A DNA stretch of 16,593 nt from DATBMA01 sp036555105 (GCA_036555105.1 DATBMA010000024.1:1-16593); one strand, 5' to 3'; positions 1 through 7,397 are shown, numbered from the stretch's first letter. The notes: generated by a model not told the origin, from the letters alone. Translations and numbers: made by a program.

Positions 1-126
1 CCCCGGGGCAATCTCGAAATTGATGCCGTCGACGGCATGGACGAAATCGGTCGCCTTGCGGAAGAGCCCCTTTGAGATGGGGAAGAACTTGGTGAGCTCG
101 TCGACTTTGATGATCGGCTCGGTCAT
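1..126 (-). CDS. Opp/Dpp-type ABC transporter ATP-binding protein, DppF/OppF-like (partial)
   Basis: This is the N-terminal end of the second ATPase of the peptide/nickel-type importer; the window edge cuts it off after 42 codons. The visible protein starts MTEPIIKVDELTKFFPI and continues to a short segment ending in AVDGINFEIAPG. That is the usual opening of DppF/OppF ATPases, just before the Walker A loop, which lies outside the window. Its ATG overlaps the TGA of the preceding ATPase gene by four bases (ATGA), so the two are probably translationally coupled and the two subunits made in equal amounts. In this family DppD and DppF form the ATP-hydrolysing heterodimer on the cytoplasmic face. 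The DppF call rests on order and N-terminal similarity, because no catalytic motif is visible. Confidence 0.85.
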   Translation of the reverse strand, partial: MTEPIIKVDELTKFFPISKGLFRKATDFVHAVDGINFEIAPG

Positions 127-1133
127 CTCTGGAGCGCTCCAATGGAAACGGGGACTTCCTGCCAATGCCAGCAGGCGACCTGATGACCGCCGCCGATGTC
201 CTCTAACTCGGGCACCGTCGTGCTGCAGACTTCGGTGGCATAGGGGCAGCGGGGATGGAAACGGCACCCTGTCGGAGGGTCGAGCAGATTGGGGGGCTCG
301 CCTTCAAGAGGGGCCAGCTTGCGGCGAGGCCCGGTGATGGAAGGAGTCGAGGACAGAAGCAGGAACGAATAGGGGTGGCGGGGGCTGTGGAATATGGAAA
401 GAGTCGGGCCGTACTCGACCAGCCGGCCCGCGTACATCACCCCGATGGTGTCGGTGACCTCGGCGATCACCGCGATGTCGTGGCTGATGTAGATGAGCGA
501 CATCCCCAGCTGCTCCTGGACCTTCTTGAGCTCCTTGAGGATCTGGTCTTGGACGATCACGTCCAGGGCGGTAGTGGGCTCGTCGGCAATGATCAGTTGC
601 GGGTCGCATGACAGCGCCATGGCGATGACGGCCCGCTGGCGCATCCCGCCGGAGAACTCATGTGGGTAGTGGTCCAGCATGGCCGGGTTCAATCCCACCA
701 GCTCGAAGAGCCGGGTCATGCGAGCTCTGGCCTCCTTGTCTGTCGGCCGCGGCTCGAAGTGGATGTCGATCGCCTCCCGGATCTGATCACCCACCCTGTA
801 CACCGGGTTCCAGGAGTTCATCGCCCCCTGGAAGACCATCGAGATGTCGTTCCAGCGGCGGGCCCGCATCTCGTCCTCCCGCAGAGCCAACAGGTTCTCA
901 CCGTTCAGGCGAATCTCTCCCGACTTGTAGCGAGCATTGTCGGCTGCCAACCGCATCAGGGCCATGGCCACCGAGGTCTTGCCGCAGCCGGACTCGCCCA
1001 CGAGGCCGAGGGACTCTCCCTGGCGGATCGAAAAGGACACGTCCTCCACCGCCGACACCTCGCCCTTCTCGGTTTCGTAACGCATGACCAGGCGGTCGAC
1101 CTCGAGCAGCGGCGCATGCCCGTTGTCACTCAT
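123..1133 (-). CDS. Opp/Dpp-type ABC transporter ATP-binding protein, DppD/OppD-like
   Basis: This 336-residue ATPase energises an oligopeptide/dipeptide/nickel-family importer. All nucleotide-binding motifs are visible: Walker A GESGCGKT at 46-53, Q-loop FQGAMNSWNP around 101-110, signature SGGMRQR at 161-167, Walker B LIIADEPT at 180-187 and H-loop SHD with His218. The C-terminal extension carries the Opp/Dpp-specific GCRFHPRCPYA block at 289-299, with Cys290, Cys296, Cys303 and a later Cys321. Length and layout are normal for DppD/OppD. The start is ATG at 1133, 39 bases after the permease stop, with only a weak ribosome site. Its stop overlaps the start of the next ATPase gene. The substrate cannot be read from the ATPase. 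Confidence 0.95.
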   Translation of the reverse strand: MSDNGHAPLLEVDRLVMRYETEKGEVSAVEDVSFSIRQGESLGLVGESGCGKTSVAMALMRLAADNARYKSGEIRLNGENLLALREDEMRARRWNDISMVFQGAMNSWNPVYRVGDQIREAIDIHFEPRPTDKEARARMTRLFELVGLNPAMLDHYPHEFSGGMRQRAVIAMALSCDPQLIIADEPTTALDVIVQDQILKELKKVQEQLGMSLIYISHDIAVIAEVTDTIGVMYAGRLVEYGPTLSIFHSPRHPYSFLLLSSTPSITGPRRKLAPLEGEPPNLLDPPTGCRFHPRCPYATEVCSTTVPELEDIGGGHQVACWHWQEVPVSIGALQR

Positions 1134-1172
1134 GAGGGCGCGTTCTCATCGATGAAGCCGGCCGTGGGTCAA

Positions 1173-2300
1173 TCACCGGCGACGGAGCCTTGGGTTTACC
1201 ACCTCATCCATCGCCCGTCCGACCAGGAAGAACGACCCCGCCAGCAGGCTCACCGCCATGCCGGCAGGGAGCAGCAGCCACCAGAAGTCAGTGCCGCTGA
1301 GCAGATAGCCCTGACTGGAGGCGGTGTTGATCATGATCCCCCAGGACATCGGGATGCTGAGCAATCCCAGGAACGAGAGCGTCGCCTCGAGGCTGATCGC
1401 ATCGGTGACGGTGAACATCATGTAGAGGAAGCTGAGTGGCAACACGTTGGGGATGATGTGACGCAGAATCACGTGGCGGTGGCTTCCACCGGCGATGCGA
1501 GCAGCGTCGATGAACGGCTTCACCTTGACCTGCAAGGCCTGCGACTTGAGGATGATGGCGGTACCACCGAAGCCGGTGAGGATCCCGATCACCAACCCGA
1601 GCAGTGGCAGAGTCAACGTGAACAGGGCGCTCACCACGATCAGCACTGGGAGCAAGGGCACCAAGAGTATGAGGTCGGCGAACCTCATCAGGAATGTGTC
1701 CAAGCCACCACCGAAATAGGCGGAGATCGATCCGACCGTGGTGGCGATGAACACTGTGACCAGGGCCGCCACCAGGCCGAGGAAAAAGGCCGACCTGGTG
1801 CTGTAGAGGAGCTGGGAGAGGACGTCGCGCCCGAGCGGGTCGGTGCCGAGCCAGTGTGATGCCGCCACCACGGCCCCTGACCGGGTGGTGCCCTCCACCG
1901 GCTTGAAGGTGGGCGGCGCCGGCTGCTGTGGAATCGAGATCACATCTCCGACCTGAACGAAGGGGTTGGATTGGACGGCCGCGGTGGCGAGGTCGATCTC
2001 GGTGTTGGGATCAGTGACCGTAACCACCACTGTTTTCTCGACCGACACCGCGTGATATCCCTGCACCGGGTCGTACACGTTGGGTTGCCACACGGTGTTC
2101 ATCAGGATTGGATGGGAAATCGCCATCAGGGCGAAGACGCCGATGACTCCGAGCCCGATCAGACCAATCCGGTTGCGGGCGAAGAGTTTCCAGTTCTGGG
2201 CGAATGTGCGGCGAAACAGCCGCAACCGCACCCGCCACATCGCCTCCGGCACCAGCGGAGCTACGACTTCTGCCGGTGGTTTGATCTGGAGGTCGGTCAC
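1173..2300 (-). CDS. ABC transporter permease, DppC/OppC-like, with enlarged extracytoplasmic segment
   Basis: This 375-residue inner-membrane permease is the DppC/OppC half of the importer. A cytoplasmic N-terminus leads into a first helix around residues 46-63. The family hallmark HWLGTDPLGRDVLSQLLYS is at 149-167, the EAA coupling loop (AARIAGGSHRHVILRHIIPN) around 266-285, and about five further helices complete the core. About 85 residues separate helix 1 from the hallmark, well above the roughly 40-50 I expect in typical DppC. This segment contains a Val/Thr-rich stretch and a Pro-rich stretch (QQPAPP), and probably lies outside the membrane. The GTG start at 2300 has a good AGGAG site that overlaps the TAA of the upstream permease gene, which suggests translational coupling. 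The substrate is unknown. Confidence 0.93.
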   Translation of the reverse strand: MTDLQIKPPAEVVAPLVPEAMWRVRLRLFRRTFAQNWKLFARNRIGLIGLGVIGVFALMAISHPILMNTVWQPNVYDPVQGYHAVSVEKTVVVTVTDPNTEIDLATAAVQSNPFVQVGDVISIPQQPAPPTFKPVEGTTRSGAVVAASHWLGTDPLGRDVLSQLLYSTRSAFFLGLVAALVTVFIATTVGSISAYFGGGLDTFLMRFADLILLVPLLPVLIVVSALFTLTLPLLGLVIGILTGFGGTAIILKSQALQVKVKPFIDAARIAGGSHRHVILRHIIPNVLPLSFLYMMFTVTDAISLEATLSFLGLLSIPMSWGIMINTASSQGYLLSGTDFWWLLLPAGMAVSLLAGSFFLVGRAMDEVVNPRLRRR

Positions 2301-2308
2301 ATCGCTCC

Positions 2309-3658
2309 TTAGCTGTAACGGATCCGAGGATCCAGGTACATGTACATGACGTCGGCCACCAAGTGTCCGATCAAGGCGAGTACGGCGATTATCCCGAGAG
2401 TGCCTGTGGCGAGGGGAATGTCTTCGGACAAGGTTGCTCCCAGGAGCTGACTACCCAGGCCTGGCCAGGAGAACACCGACTCGGTGATGATGCCTCCGCT
2501 TATCACGAAGGCGAGGGCAAGGACCAGGGAGGTGACCACCGGCAGAAGAGCGTTACGAGCAGCATGGCGATCACGGACGTCGGCGTCAGTAAGTCCCTTG
2601 GCCCTGGCGGTGAGGATGTAGTCCTCCCGCAGGGTCTCCAGCATCGAAGACCGGGTTAGGAGCATGATTCCCGCGAAGGTCACTGAGGCCAGCGTGATCA
2701 CCGGAAGCATTGTGTGATGGAGGATGTCTGCCGCGTAAGGCGCCATCACGGAAGTGGCCCAATATCCGACCAACAGCCCGAGCACGATCAGAATCCCCAC
2801 ACGCCGGGGCCACGTCCTGCGCTCAGTGGGAAGCCGCTGTGCAAGCGAGATCACCATGACTATGAGGACTGTGGTGATCAGAGCACTGAGCAGCAGCCGA
2901 GTGAAGACATAGTTGGGGGTCAGGATGTTTCCATTGATGTCTGGGGGATTCGACCAGGTGTCCACGGAAGTGAATTTGGCTATCGGGAACCAGTTGAGGA
3001 TGTACCCGAAGAACCAGATCATCAGGATGGCGAACCACGGGTAGAAGACGGTGTACATCCCCACCCCGGCCAGCGTCACCGCCGTCTCTCCCCTCTTCCC
3101 CCGCCTCCATGCAAGAACCTTGCCCAATCCGAATCCCATGAAATACGCAAGTACGGTGGCGGAGAGGAACAGGGTGATGGTCCTCGGCAGCCGTTCGGCG
3201 ATCAGATGGGCCACCTGCTGCGGGTACTGCGAGAAGCTGAAGCCGAGCTCTCCGCAGAAGAAGTTGGTGGTGTAGGTGACCACCCGGGTGGGGAGCGGCT
3301 GGTCGAGCCCGAGTTGGGCCGCCATGATGTCTTGCGCTTCCGGGGGCAGCTTGGGATTGAGAATCAGCTGTTGGGTGATGTCGCCGGGTTGGGCCTCCAA
3401 CAGCAGGTAGACCAGGGCCAGGAAGGTGATGAAGAGGAGCAGGCCCTGTGCCAGCCGGCCCCCAATGAGGCGGAAAAGGCCGGAGGCGTAGCGGGAGCCG
3501 ATGAACAACCCGGCCACGACCAGACCCAAGGCGGCGAGCCGGGCCCATGCCCCGAGGCTGCAATAGCCACGCCACACGACCGGAACAACGAAGACGAGAG
3601 CCGCCACGGTGCCGACCGCGATGAGGCCTCCCCGCAGCCAACGTCGTTGAACTGTCAC
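2309..3658 (-). CDS. ABC transporter permease, DppB/OppB-like, with extra membrane segments
   Basis: This is the DppB/OppB-type permease of the importer, 449 residues from the GTG at 3658. A TTG two codons upstream (3664) is also possible; I prefer GTG because GGTGA lies 10 bases before it. Typical DppB proteins are about 310-340 residues. The core starts near residue 60 (RLIGGRLAQGLLLF), followed by the usual PGD motif, a QLGLDQPLP segment near 115-122 and an EAA loop (YILTARAKGLTDADVRDRHA) around 347-366. The additions are an N-terminal block with two predicted helices (about 9-29 and 41-56) and an insertion around 230-313 with two more helices. The insertion precedes the conserved HTMLPVITLA segment. 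A hairpin separates this gene from the binding-protein gene upstream. Confidence 0.92.
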   Translation of the reverse strand: MTVQRRWLRGGLIAVGTVAALVFVVPVVWRGYCSLGAWARLAALGLVVAGLFIGSRYASGLFRLIGGRLAQGLLLFITFLALVYLLLEAQPGDITQQLILNPKLPPEAQDIMAAQLGLDQPLPTRVVTYTTNFFCGELGFSFSQYPQQVAHLIAERLPRTITLFLSATVLAYFMGFGLGKVLAWRRGKRGETAVTLAGVGMYTVFYPWFAILMIWFFGYILNWFPIAKFTSVDTWSNPPDINGNILTPNYVFTRLLLSALITTVLIVMVISLAQRLPTERRTWPRRVGILIVLGLLVGYWATSVMAPYAADILHHTMLPVITLASVTFAGIMLLTRSSMLETLREDYILTARAKGLTDADVRDRHAARNALLPVVTSLVLALAFVISGGIITESVFSWPGLGSQLLGATLSEDIPLATGTLGIIAVLALIGHLVADVMYMYLDPRIRYS

Positions 3659-3725
3659 CGCCAAGCGTTCACCCCGGGTGTCCGGTCAAGACGGGCGAAA
3701 TCTACCACGGGGGCCTGGAAAAGGC

Positions 3726-3755
3726 TTGGGGGGCGAGGTTTCCCTCGCCCCCCAA
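3726..3755 (-). terminator. Strong RNA hairpin between binding-protein and permease genes
   Basis: A perfect 13-bp inverted repeat with a 4-base loop (3739-3742) lies 21 bases past the binding-protein stop codon and inside the transporter operon. In transcript orientation the stem is followed by AAGCC and then TTTT, not an immediate U-run, so it is a poor intrinsic terminator. Such hairpins after binding-protein genes commonly cause partial termination or protect the upstream mRNA from 3' decay. That keeps the binding protein more abundant than the permeases. The structure is seen directly; the role is inferred. Confidence 0.7.
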
Positions 3756-3776
3756 AACCGTCCGATCACATGGCCA

Positions 3777-5834
3777 CTATTTGGCGGATGTGACCTGCCC
3801 CTGCATGCCTGAAAGGAACTGAAGACCGGACAGGCTCTCGGTGAACGGGTAGTTCACGTTGGCCTGGCGGTAGAACTCCAGGATTCCGGTGTCGAACAGC
3901 AGGATGTATGGCTTCTCAGTGGCGAGGATCTTCTCCTCTTCCCACATGATCGTCTTGGCCTCGGCCTCGTCGGTCGTTGCTTCGAACTGATCGACCAGGG
4001 CATCGAAGTCGGCGTTGTTGAAGCCGGTGTTGTTGTTACCGCCGCTCACCAATGTGTCGCTCCTGGAGGCCCAGAAGTCGGCGTGGTAGGTCGGCAGGGA
4101 CGGGTCACCCAGCGACCAGCCCAGGATGTACATGTCGTAGTCCAGCTCACCGGCTTCGGTCGGGACGAAGACCGCGTCCACGATCGTGTTGAAGTCGGTC
4201 GGGTTGGCGTTGGCGTTGAAGCCCAACTGGTTGAGCCAGGTCTCGATCCAGATCGAGTAGGTGGCCCGCAGCGGGTCGTAGCCAGGTCCCGGAGCCAGGA
4301 TCTCGAGGTCCTGCGTGTACGGGGCGCCATCCTTCATCAGGCCGGAGCCGGCGATGATGGTGGTGCCTGGGTTGTCTGCCGAGCAGGCGTCGAGGCAGTC
4401 CATCTGCGGCTCGACTTCCCAGCTGAAGCCTGCCTCCTTGAGGAGGGTGATGGCTCCGGCTAGGCGCTCGGAGGTCGTCTTGCCCACGTACGGAGCAGAG
4501 ATCTCATCGGCAACCGTTGCGTCGTACCACGACGTGTTGCCCTCGGGCACCGTCGCGTAGAGCGGGAAGGCCACGCCCTGAAGGACGTTGTTGGCCATGA
4601 ACTCCTTGTCGATCATCAGCGCGAGCGCATCGCGGAACTGAGGAATCGACATCGGCTCCTTGCGAAGGTTGAAGGCCAGATAACGGAACCCATTGGTTGG
4701 GTTCACAACCGCCGTCAGGTTCGGGTCACCCTGCACCTGAGACAGCAGACCACGCTGCATGCCCAGTGGGTTGAGCAGGTAGTCGACATCGCCCGCCTTG
4801 AGAGCGAGGACGGCGGCGTCCTGTCCACCGTAGAGGGTGAAGACCGACTCCTTGACGAAGGGGCCAGTGTCGTAGGTCACTCCACCAGAAGTGACCGGAC
4901 GGCCCTTGTCGTAGTAGTCGACGTTGGCGACGTTCTTCGCCCCGACACCCTCGGTGCGGGAGTCGAAGATGACCTGTCCACCGGACAGATCGCCCGCGCC
5001 TGCGGCCGCATAGAGCTCGGCCGTCGGGTCGTCAGATGCCTTGGCAGCCTCAACCGTGTCACCCCAGAAGGCCGACGACATGATCGGCGCAAAGCCAGGG
5101 CCATGGGGCCAGATCGCCAATCCGGGCGCCTTGTTGAAACGCAGCACCAGGGTGTTGGCATCTGTGGCCTCGGCCGAGACCAGTGCGATCTTGTCAGGGT
5201 TGGCCGGGTCGGGGACTGGGAAGTAGGTCAGCCAGGAACCGCCCAACGCCAGGTCTTTCGCCGTGTTGAAGGTGAAGACGAAGTCGTCAGCGGTGATCGG
5301 GCTTCCGTCGCTCCACTTGGCCTCGGAGCGCATCGGGACGGTGATTTCCCAGCCGCCGCTTCCGGTCACCGCCTGGGTGCTCCGGACCGCCGGGGTCTCT
5401 GGGTCTTCGTCGTCATCGGTGAGCACTGTCACGTCAACGCTCCAATCGCCCGTGAAGGCGGCACCGGCCGGCGGCGCCTCGTCAACCGCGACATCGTTGA
5501 CGATCTCGATGCCGGGATAGGCGAGTGTCCACAGAGCTGGTTTTGTTGGAGTAAGGACGTATGAGTTCCACACAGTGGAGGCATTGTCGAGTGACGACCA
5601 GTAGTTGTCAGTCGTCGTGTCTTGGAATATCCCCAGCTTGTACGAATAGTCGGCGATTTCACCCGACGCACCTGCCGTGGTGGTGGTGCCACCGCCGCCG
5701 GCCGTCGTCGTTCCCGTCGTCCCACTAGGCGTTCCGCTGGTGGTGGTTGTGCCGCTGGTGCATGCAGCTGCCACGATCGCCAGAACGGCGATTGCGGCGA
5801 CCCAGCGCCATCGACCGAGCTTTGAAGCTCTCAC
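3777..5834 (-). CDS. ABC transporter solute-binding lipoprotein, family 5 (peptide/nickel type)
   Basis: This 685-residue extracytoplasmic binding protein delivers substrate to the adjacent permeases. The start is GTG at 5834, chosen because GGGAGGA lies about nine bases upstream and because it gives a compact lipoprotein signal: basic residues (RASKLGRWRW), a hydrophobic stretch, then lipobox IVAAAC with acylated Cys25. A low-complexity Thr/Gly/Ser linker follows to about residue 60. The mature part has SBP family 5 features: a WSDGSPITADDFVFTFN-type segment, a later RDALALMIDKEF segment and a YDMYILGWSLGDPS segment near the C-terminus. At 685 residues it is longer than common DppA/OppA proteins (about 530-600). 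It is the first gene of the operon, 118 bases ahead of the DppB-like permease start. Substrate specificity is not determinable here. Confidence 0.94.
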   Translation of the reverse strand: MRASKLGRWRWVAAIAVLAIVAAACTSGTTTTSGTPSGTTGTTTAGGGGTTTTAGASGEIADYSYKLGIFQDTTTDNYWSSLDNASTVWNSYVLTPTKPALWTLAYPGIEIVNDVAVDEAPPAGAAFTGDWSVDVTVLTDDDEDPETPAVRSTQAVTGSGGWEITVPMRSEAKWSDGSPITADDFVFTFNTAKDLALGGSWLTYFPVPDPANPDKIALVSAEATDANTLVLRFNKAPGLAIWPHGPGFAPIMSSAFWGDTVEAAKASDDPTAELYAAAGAGDLSGGQVIFDSRTEGVGAKNVANVDYYDKGRPVTSGGVTYDTGPFVKESVFTLYGGQDAAVLALKAGDVDYLLNPLGMQRGLLSQVQGDPNLTAVVNPTNGFRYLAFNLRKEPMSIPQFRDALALMIDKEFMANNVLQGVAFPLYATVPEGNTSWYDATVADEISAPYVGKTTSERLAGAITLLKEAGFSWEVEPQMDCLDACSADNPGTTIIAGSGLMKDGAPYTQDLEILAPGPGYDPLRATYSIWIETWLNQLGFNANANPTDFNTIVDAVFVPTEAGELDYDMYILGWSLGDPSLPTYHADFWASRSDTLVSGGNNNTGFNNADFDALVDQFEATTDEAEAKTIMWEEEKILATEKPYILLFDTGILEFYRQANVNYPFTESLSGLQFLSGMQGQVTSAK

Positions 5835-5985
5835 CTGATTTGTCCTCCCGTTTGTCCATGTCATTTCCGCCAGCCGCGCCAAACCCGGCGCCACCGGCCA
5901 GGCGAGCTTACCGGTCGGGTCGCGATAGCCGCAAGGAACGCGAAAGCCGGTTACCCCCGTCTGGCCTATCATCACGGCCTGATTC

Positions 5986-6060
5986 CGGGCTGTGGCGCAG
6001 TTTGGTTAGCGCGCTTGACTGGGGGTCAAGAGGTCCCGAGTTCAAATCTCGGCAGCCCGA
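5986..6060 (+). tRNA. tRNA-Pro (anticodon GGG)
   Basis: The full cloverleaf can be folded by eye. It has a 7-bp acceptor CGGGCTG/CAGCCCG, D stem GCGC/GCGC, anticodon stem CTTGA/TCAAG around loop CTGGGGG, a 5-base variable loop AGGTC, and T stem CCGAG/CTCGG around TTCAAAT. The discriminator is A and CCA is not encoded. Loop position 33 is T and bases 34-36 are GGG, giving proline. A TATCAT at 5967-5972 is a plausible -10 element. The gene is divergent from the binding-protein gene, and its 3' end faces an integrase remnant. Confidence 0.96.
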
Positions 6061-6061
6061 C

Positions 6062-6092
6062 GGGGGTTTTTTCCTAATTACAAGCCCCCTTT
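6062..6092 (+). terminator. Possible weak terminator after tRNA-Pro
   Basis: GGGGGTTT (6062-6069) can pair with AAGCCCCC (6082-6089), with one G-T wobble and a 12-base loop, followed by TTT. It starts two bases after the tRNA. It may end the tRNA transcript, but the loop is A/T-rich and the U-tract is short, so this is only a candidate. Confidence 0.35.
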
Positions 6093-6108
6093 GGTGATCT
6101 GGTGCCTA

Positions 6109-6264
6109 TCAGGCCCCAAATCGGGCCGCCAGGAGCTCCACCGCCTCCCTCTGCATGTTCGGGGGGACCGCCGTGTAGATGTCCGGCGTCATGACGATGC
6201 TGGAGTGTCGTAGCCGTTCCGAGACCACCTGGCCGAGGCAGAAGCTACCTAACAGGGTGCCCTT
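6109..6264 (-). pseudogene. C-terminal remnant of a phage-type tyrosine integrase
   Basis: Read on the minus strand, about 52 codons are open down to a TGA at 6109-6111. The last 42 residues match the end of XerC/D-type phage integrases: VVSERLRHSSIVMT, then PDIYTAVPPNMQREAVELL and a final AARFGA. The Tyr in DIYTAV is at the position of the catalytic tyrosine, and RLRH occupies the usual LGH block with Gly replaced by Arg. Upstream, similarity stops near LGQVVSERL. The frame closes at a TGA that belongs to the next gene, so the Arg-His-Arg catalytic core and everything N-terminal are missing. The remnant lies 48 bases from the 3' end of tRNA-Pro and points at it, the usual int/attL geometry. 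It is a relic and cannot be active. Confidence 0.8.
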
Positions 6265-6651
6265 TCACCCTATGGCGACTGTCGAGCTGCCGTCGGGGCG
6301 CACGAATATGTGGAGGCGGAGCCTTCCGTCCTCACCCACAGAGAAGTCCTGCGCGACGAGGACAGGGACAGCGTTCACGAAGATCGCCCAGCCCTCTCCC
6401 GGCGGGACCGTGAAAGTGACCTCCACCGTCTCCCCTGCCGGGACGCTCTCCGGATTAGCCGTACCGACGATATCTCCCCTCGGCAGTCCGTCCTCTGCGA
6501 CTGCGAGCCTGGCAGGCGCATCGCTGGTGTTCTCAACCTCGATGATCCACACCTGTCCACCGCCAAGCGACACAGGCAAACTGCACGCGGTGAGTCCGAA
6601 GGCGAGAGCACCCAGCACGACAACCAACCGCCGCCGCGGACGATTTGCCAT
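6265..6651 (-). CDS. Small predicted lipoprotein, unknown function
   Basis: This is a 128-residue secreted lipoprotein. The start is ATG at 6651, with AGGAAAGGG a few bases upstream. It gives MANRPRRRLVVVLGALAFGLTAC, here read as a basic n-region, a hydrophobic core and lipobox LTAC with Cys23. The mature part has alternating hydrophobic strands, including VWIIEVENTSDAPARLAV and ETVEVTFTVPPGEGWAIFVN. This resembles a small beta-sandwich, and the spacing is reminiscent of proteins that bind or present at the cell surface, but I recognise no family. A longer open frame upstream of this ATG has atypical composition and no signal, so I rejected it. The stop lies immediately next to the integrase remnant. 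A strongly structured leader precedes the gene. Confidence 0.7.
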   Translation of the reverse strand: MANRPRRRLVVVLGALAFGLTACSLPVSLGGGQVWIIEVENTSDAPARLAVAEDGLPRGDIVGTANPESVPAGETVEVTFTVPPGEGWAIFVNAVPVLVAQDFSVGEDGRLRLHIFVRPDGSSTVAIG

Positions 6652-6669
6652 GTCGGTCCCTTTCCTAAA

Positions 6670-6741
6670 GGCCGTCCCGTGGGCCTTACAGCCAGGGGGG
6701 CAACGGGTGGGGATGGGTTGCCCTGAAGCCGCGGGACGGCC
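6670..6741 (-). promoter_or_regulatory. Structured RNA leader (or terminator) before the lipoprotein gene
   Basis: A perfect 10-bp outer stem, GGCCGTCCCG (6670-6679) with CGGGACGGCC (6732-6741), encloses a second hairpin made of GGGCAAC (6698-6704) and GTTGCCC (6717-6723). The inner helix extends through CAG/CTG if two G residues bulge. In minus-strand RNA the structure ends 18 bases before the ATG, directly against the ribosome site. It could be a cis-regulatory leader, or the terminator of the 6817-7215 gene, though only TTT follows it. It matches no riboswitch class I know. Confidence 0.4.
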
Positions 6742-6816
6742 GGGTCGGAGCCTACGCCGGGTGTGAAGGGGCCGCATCGTGGGCGGCGAAACGGATGCGG
6801 ATGCCCGTGCATCTGG

Positions 6817-7215
6817 TCAAGCGAGGATGAGGACGATGACCACCGCGACGCCAATGGCGTACACGACTAGACCGACAACCCCCCAAAGTGCGGCGGCAGT
6901 CTGCACCCCGTCGCGCGCGTCACGTACCAGCGGAGGAACCACCCATAGAAGAATGGGAAGCACCGAGACGGCGAGTCCCACGACGACCAGCGAAGCGGCC
7001 AACTCCTGTCCCCCGATCCGGATCGCAAGCAACGAGCCGAGAAGGGTTGCAGAGATCACGAACCCAATCAGGATTCGCAATACGGGGTGATAGGGAGTGT
7101 TGTCGCGCGGATCGACCTTGCGCGACGAGAAGAAACCGATCTGATAAAGCAGACCCCCGGTCACCGCCAATTCGATGGCGATCACCGACTGGAAGTACTG
7201 AACCGGAACATCCAT
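6817..7215 (-). CDS. Four-helix integral membrane protein, unknown function
   Basis: This 132-residue protein is predicted to cross the membrane four times (about residues 9-28, 45-66, 74-96 and 107-131). A polar loop, SRKVDPRDNTPYHP, lies between helices 1 and 2, and a short charged loop RDARDGVQ before helix 4. I recognise no family. The start is ATG at 7215; the ribosome site is weak, GGAG being about 13 bases upstream. The start overlaps, in another frame, the tail of the SHOCT-like micro-protein gene. The composition and helix spacing look like a real membrane protein rather than chance. A weak inverted repeat CCGCATC (6772-6778)/GATGCGG (6794-6800) lies 17 bases after its stop. Confidence 0.65.
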   Translation of the reverse strand: MDVPVQYFQSVIAIELAVTGGLLYQIGFFSSRKVDPRDNTPYHPVLRILIGFVISATLLGSLLAIRIGGQELAASLVVVGLAVSVLPILLWVVPPLVRDARDGVQTAAALWGVVGLVVYAIGVAVVIVLILA

Positions 7216-7397
7216 TGGCCGACCCCGCTCCGATGTCCTCGCACATTTCGGTCATTGGGACCGCCCCCGAGGCGCCTAGTCCCGCCGGTCCCCGGTGACG
7301 GGAGCAAGGCAGCTTTGGCCGCCTTGCACTCCTCACGGGTCAGCTTGCCTTCGTCAAGCAACCGGCCCAACCGTTCGCGCCCGTCGGGAACACCCAC
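7182..7397 (-). CDS. SHOCT-like micro-protein
   Basis: This is a 71-residue reading frame from GTG at 7397. Residues 7-31 read RERLGRLLDEGKLTREEC and then KAAKAAL. This is the SHOCT pattern (a hydrophobic helix, L-x-x-G-x-L-T-x-E-E, then K-x-x-L-L), a short domain normally at the C-terminus of actinobacterial membrane proteins. Here it is N-terminal and followed by a Gly/Arg-rich tail with no recognisable structure. GGGGGAAG lies just upstream of the GTG. The last 34 bases overlap the start of the membrane-protein gene in another frame. It may be a true small gene or a fragment that lost its upstream membrane part. I am confident of the motif and less so that it is expressed. Confidence 0.45.
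   Translation of the reverse strand: MGVPDGRERLGRLLDEGKLTREECKAAKAALLPSPGTGGTRRLGGGPNDRNVRGHRSGVGQWMFRFSTSSR

Noticed and set aside
660..1859. Long plus-strand open frame of about 399 codons
   Set aside because: It lies antisense to the DppD and DppC genes, whose motifs are complete. Its composition (Gly, Arg, Glu, Gln, His rich) is typical of GC-driven shadow frames.
2714..3793. Plus-strand open frame of about 359 codons
   Set aside because: It is antisense to the DppB-like permease, and there is no ribosome site or recognisable motif.
5835..5975. N-terminal extension of the binding protein to an upstream ATG
   Set aside because: It would bury the lipoprotein signal inside the protein. 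GTG at 5834 has a clear GGGAGGA site and gives a proper Sec/lipobox signal.
6772..6800. CCGCATC/GATGCGG inverted repeat as a terminator
   Set aside because: Only 7 bp, a 15-base loop and no U-tract on either strand; kept as a remark, not a feature.
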